From positions 1-64,000 of the forward strand of contig NZ_DRFS01000020.1 of NCBI RefSeq assembly GCF_011050415.1: a stretch of DNA of 64,000 bases, given 5' to 3'. A program made the translations under genes and the position numbers. Positions 63,810 to 64,000 of this stretch are shown in pieces (position 1 is the stretch's first letter; every line of letters starts with the position of its first letter). Origin of the DNA: Halomonas sp. (GTDB lineage Bacteria; Pseudomonadota; Gammaproteobacteria; Pseudomonadales; Halomonadaceae). Under the pieces are notes generated by a model. The model was not told where the DNA came from. It did no database searches and saw nothing but the letters and a program-made list of their open reading frames with translations.

Positions 63810-64000
63810 TTATTTAGCCGTGCTCGCGTCAACCTTCTTACTGCGCTTTTTAAACAACGGTAGCGTCAACGAGAGTAGCGCAACCACCAGCAGTGCTAAT
63901 GAGATAGGCTTATCGATAAAGATAGACCAGTCACCACCAGAGATTTGCAGCGCGCGGCGCATGGACTCTTCCATGATATTACCTAGGATCAACGCCAGGA
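63810..64000 (-). CDS. tctA: C-terminus of a TctA-like tripartite tricarboxylate permease (partial)
   Basis: The last 63 codons or so of a gene that continues beyond the window. LILGNIMEESMRRALQISGGDWSIFIDKPIS and a final membrane helix match the C-terminus of TctA large subunits, which import citrate-type or other carboxylates with TctB and TctC. The 5' end is missing, so any ATG inside the window is not the true start. Confidence 0.75.
   Translation of the reverse strand, partial: LALILGNIMEESMRRALQISGGDWSIFIDKPISLALLVVALLSLTLPLFKKRSKKVDASTAK

Overview
The window looks like chromosome from a Gram-negative marine or halophilic gammaproteobacterium, most likely a Halomonas relative. This is inferred from the gene mix (two TRAP transporters, a BCCT carrier, urease with an urt importer, C-P lyase, DosC-like cyclase) and protein character; no rRNA is present to confirm it. 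The sequence is mainly metabolic and nutrient-scavenging genes, interrupted by one A/T-rich accessory island at about 31.3-41.0 kb.

Layout. 0.4-7.3 kb: a minus-strand catabolic cluster (SDR, BKACE-type beta-keto acid cleavage enzyme, SDR, TRAP dctMQP) with a divergent AraC-type regulator. 7.4-13.6 kb: a broken PAS-GGDEF gene, gdhA, rnk, a NYN-domain protein, an ATP-grasp protein, an atypical SDR and a 28-residue membrane peptide. 13.7-18.3 kb: a flavin/ferredoxin oxidoreductase fusion, a GST and two overlapping LysR genes. 18.4-29.3 kb: a complete phosphonate uptake and C-P lyase operon, phnCDEFGHIJKLMNP, with two TGTCTAGACA palindromes fitting the PhnF repressor. 29.7-31.3 kb: a BCCT transporter.

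31.7-40.7 kb: the island. Its centre is a tight plus-strand operon of five genes: PfkB-like/deoxyribosyltransferase-like fusion, TIR fused to a tRNA-guanine-transglycosylase fold, OGG-type DNA glycosylase, QueC-like enzyme, and a small TIR protein starting Met-Gly-Gly. The QueC, TGT and OGG genes are the accessory trio of type IV CBASS, but no CD-NTase is present, so this looks like a CBASS-IV-like protein-modification module rewired to TIR effectors. It is flanked by a GrpB-membrane fusion, a SLATT protein and a DUF4071-like TPR protein. Related 28-bp terminator hairpins (25/28 identical, same orientation) lie at each edge; the right one belongs to tRNA-Arg(CCG).

41.2-46.3 kb: a second TRAP transporter, a candidate structured small RNA, a BrkB/YihY protein and a gluconate-5-dehydrogenase-like SDR. 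46.3-51.9 kb: the urease operon ureDABCEFG on the minus strand, carrying two palindromic repeat elements and a 15-bp tandem repeat between genes. 52.2-57.1 kb: DUF1272 and PepSY proteins, a copper group (DUF2946, PCuAC, SCO) and a globin-coupled diguanylate cyclase. 57.3-63.4 kb: a decayed RES-toxin gene and the urea ABC importer urtABCDE. The right end holds the C-terminus of a TctA-like permease.

Both ureD and urtA are preceded by good -24/-12 sigma-54 promoters, and NtrC-like sites lie upstream, so urea import and hydrolysis are probably induced together under nitrogen limitation; GdhA could assimilate the ammonia. Start codons were re-chosen from ribosome binding sites or family N-termini where the longest reading frame was implausible. 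All homology statements are from recognition of motifs by eye; no database search was run.
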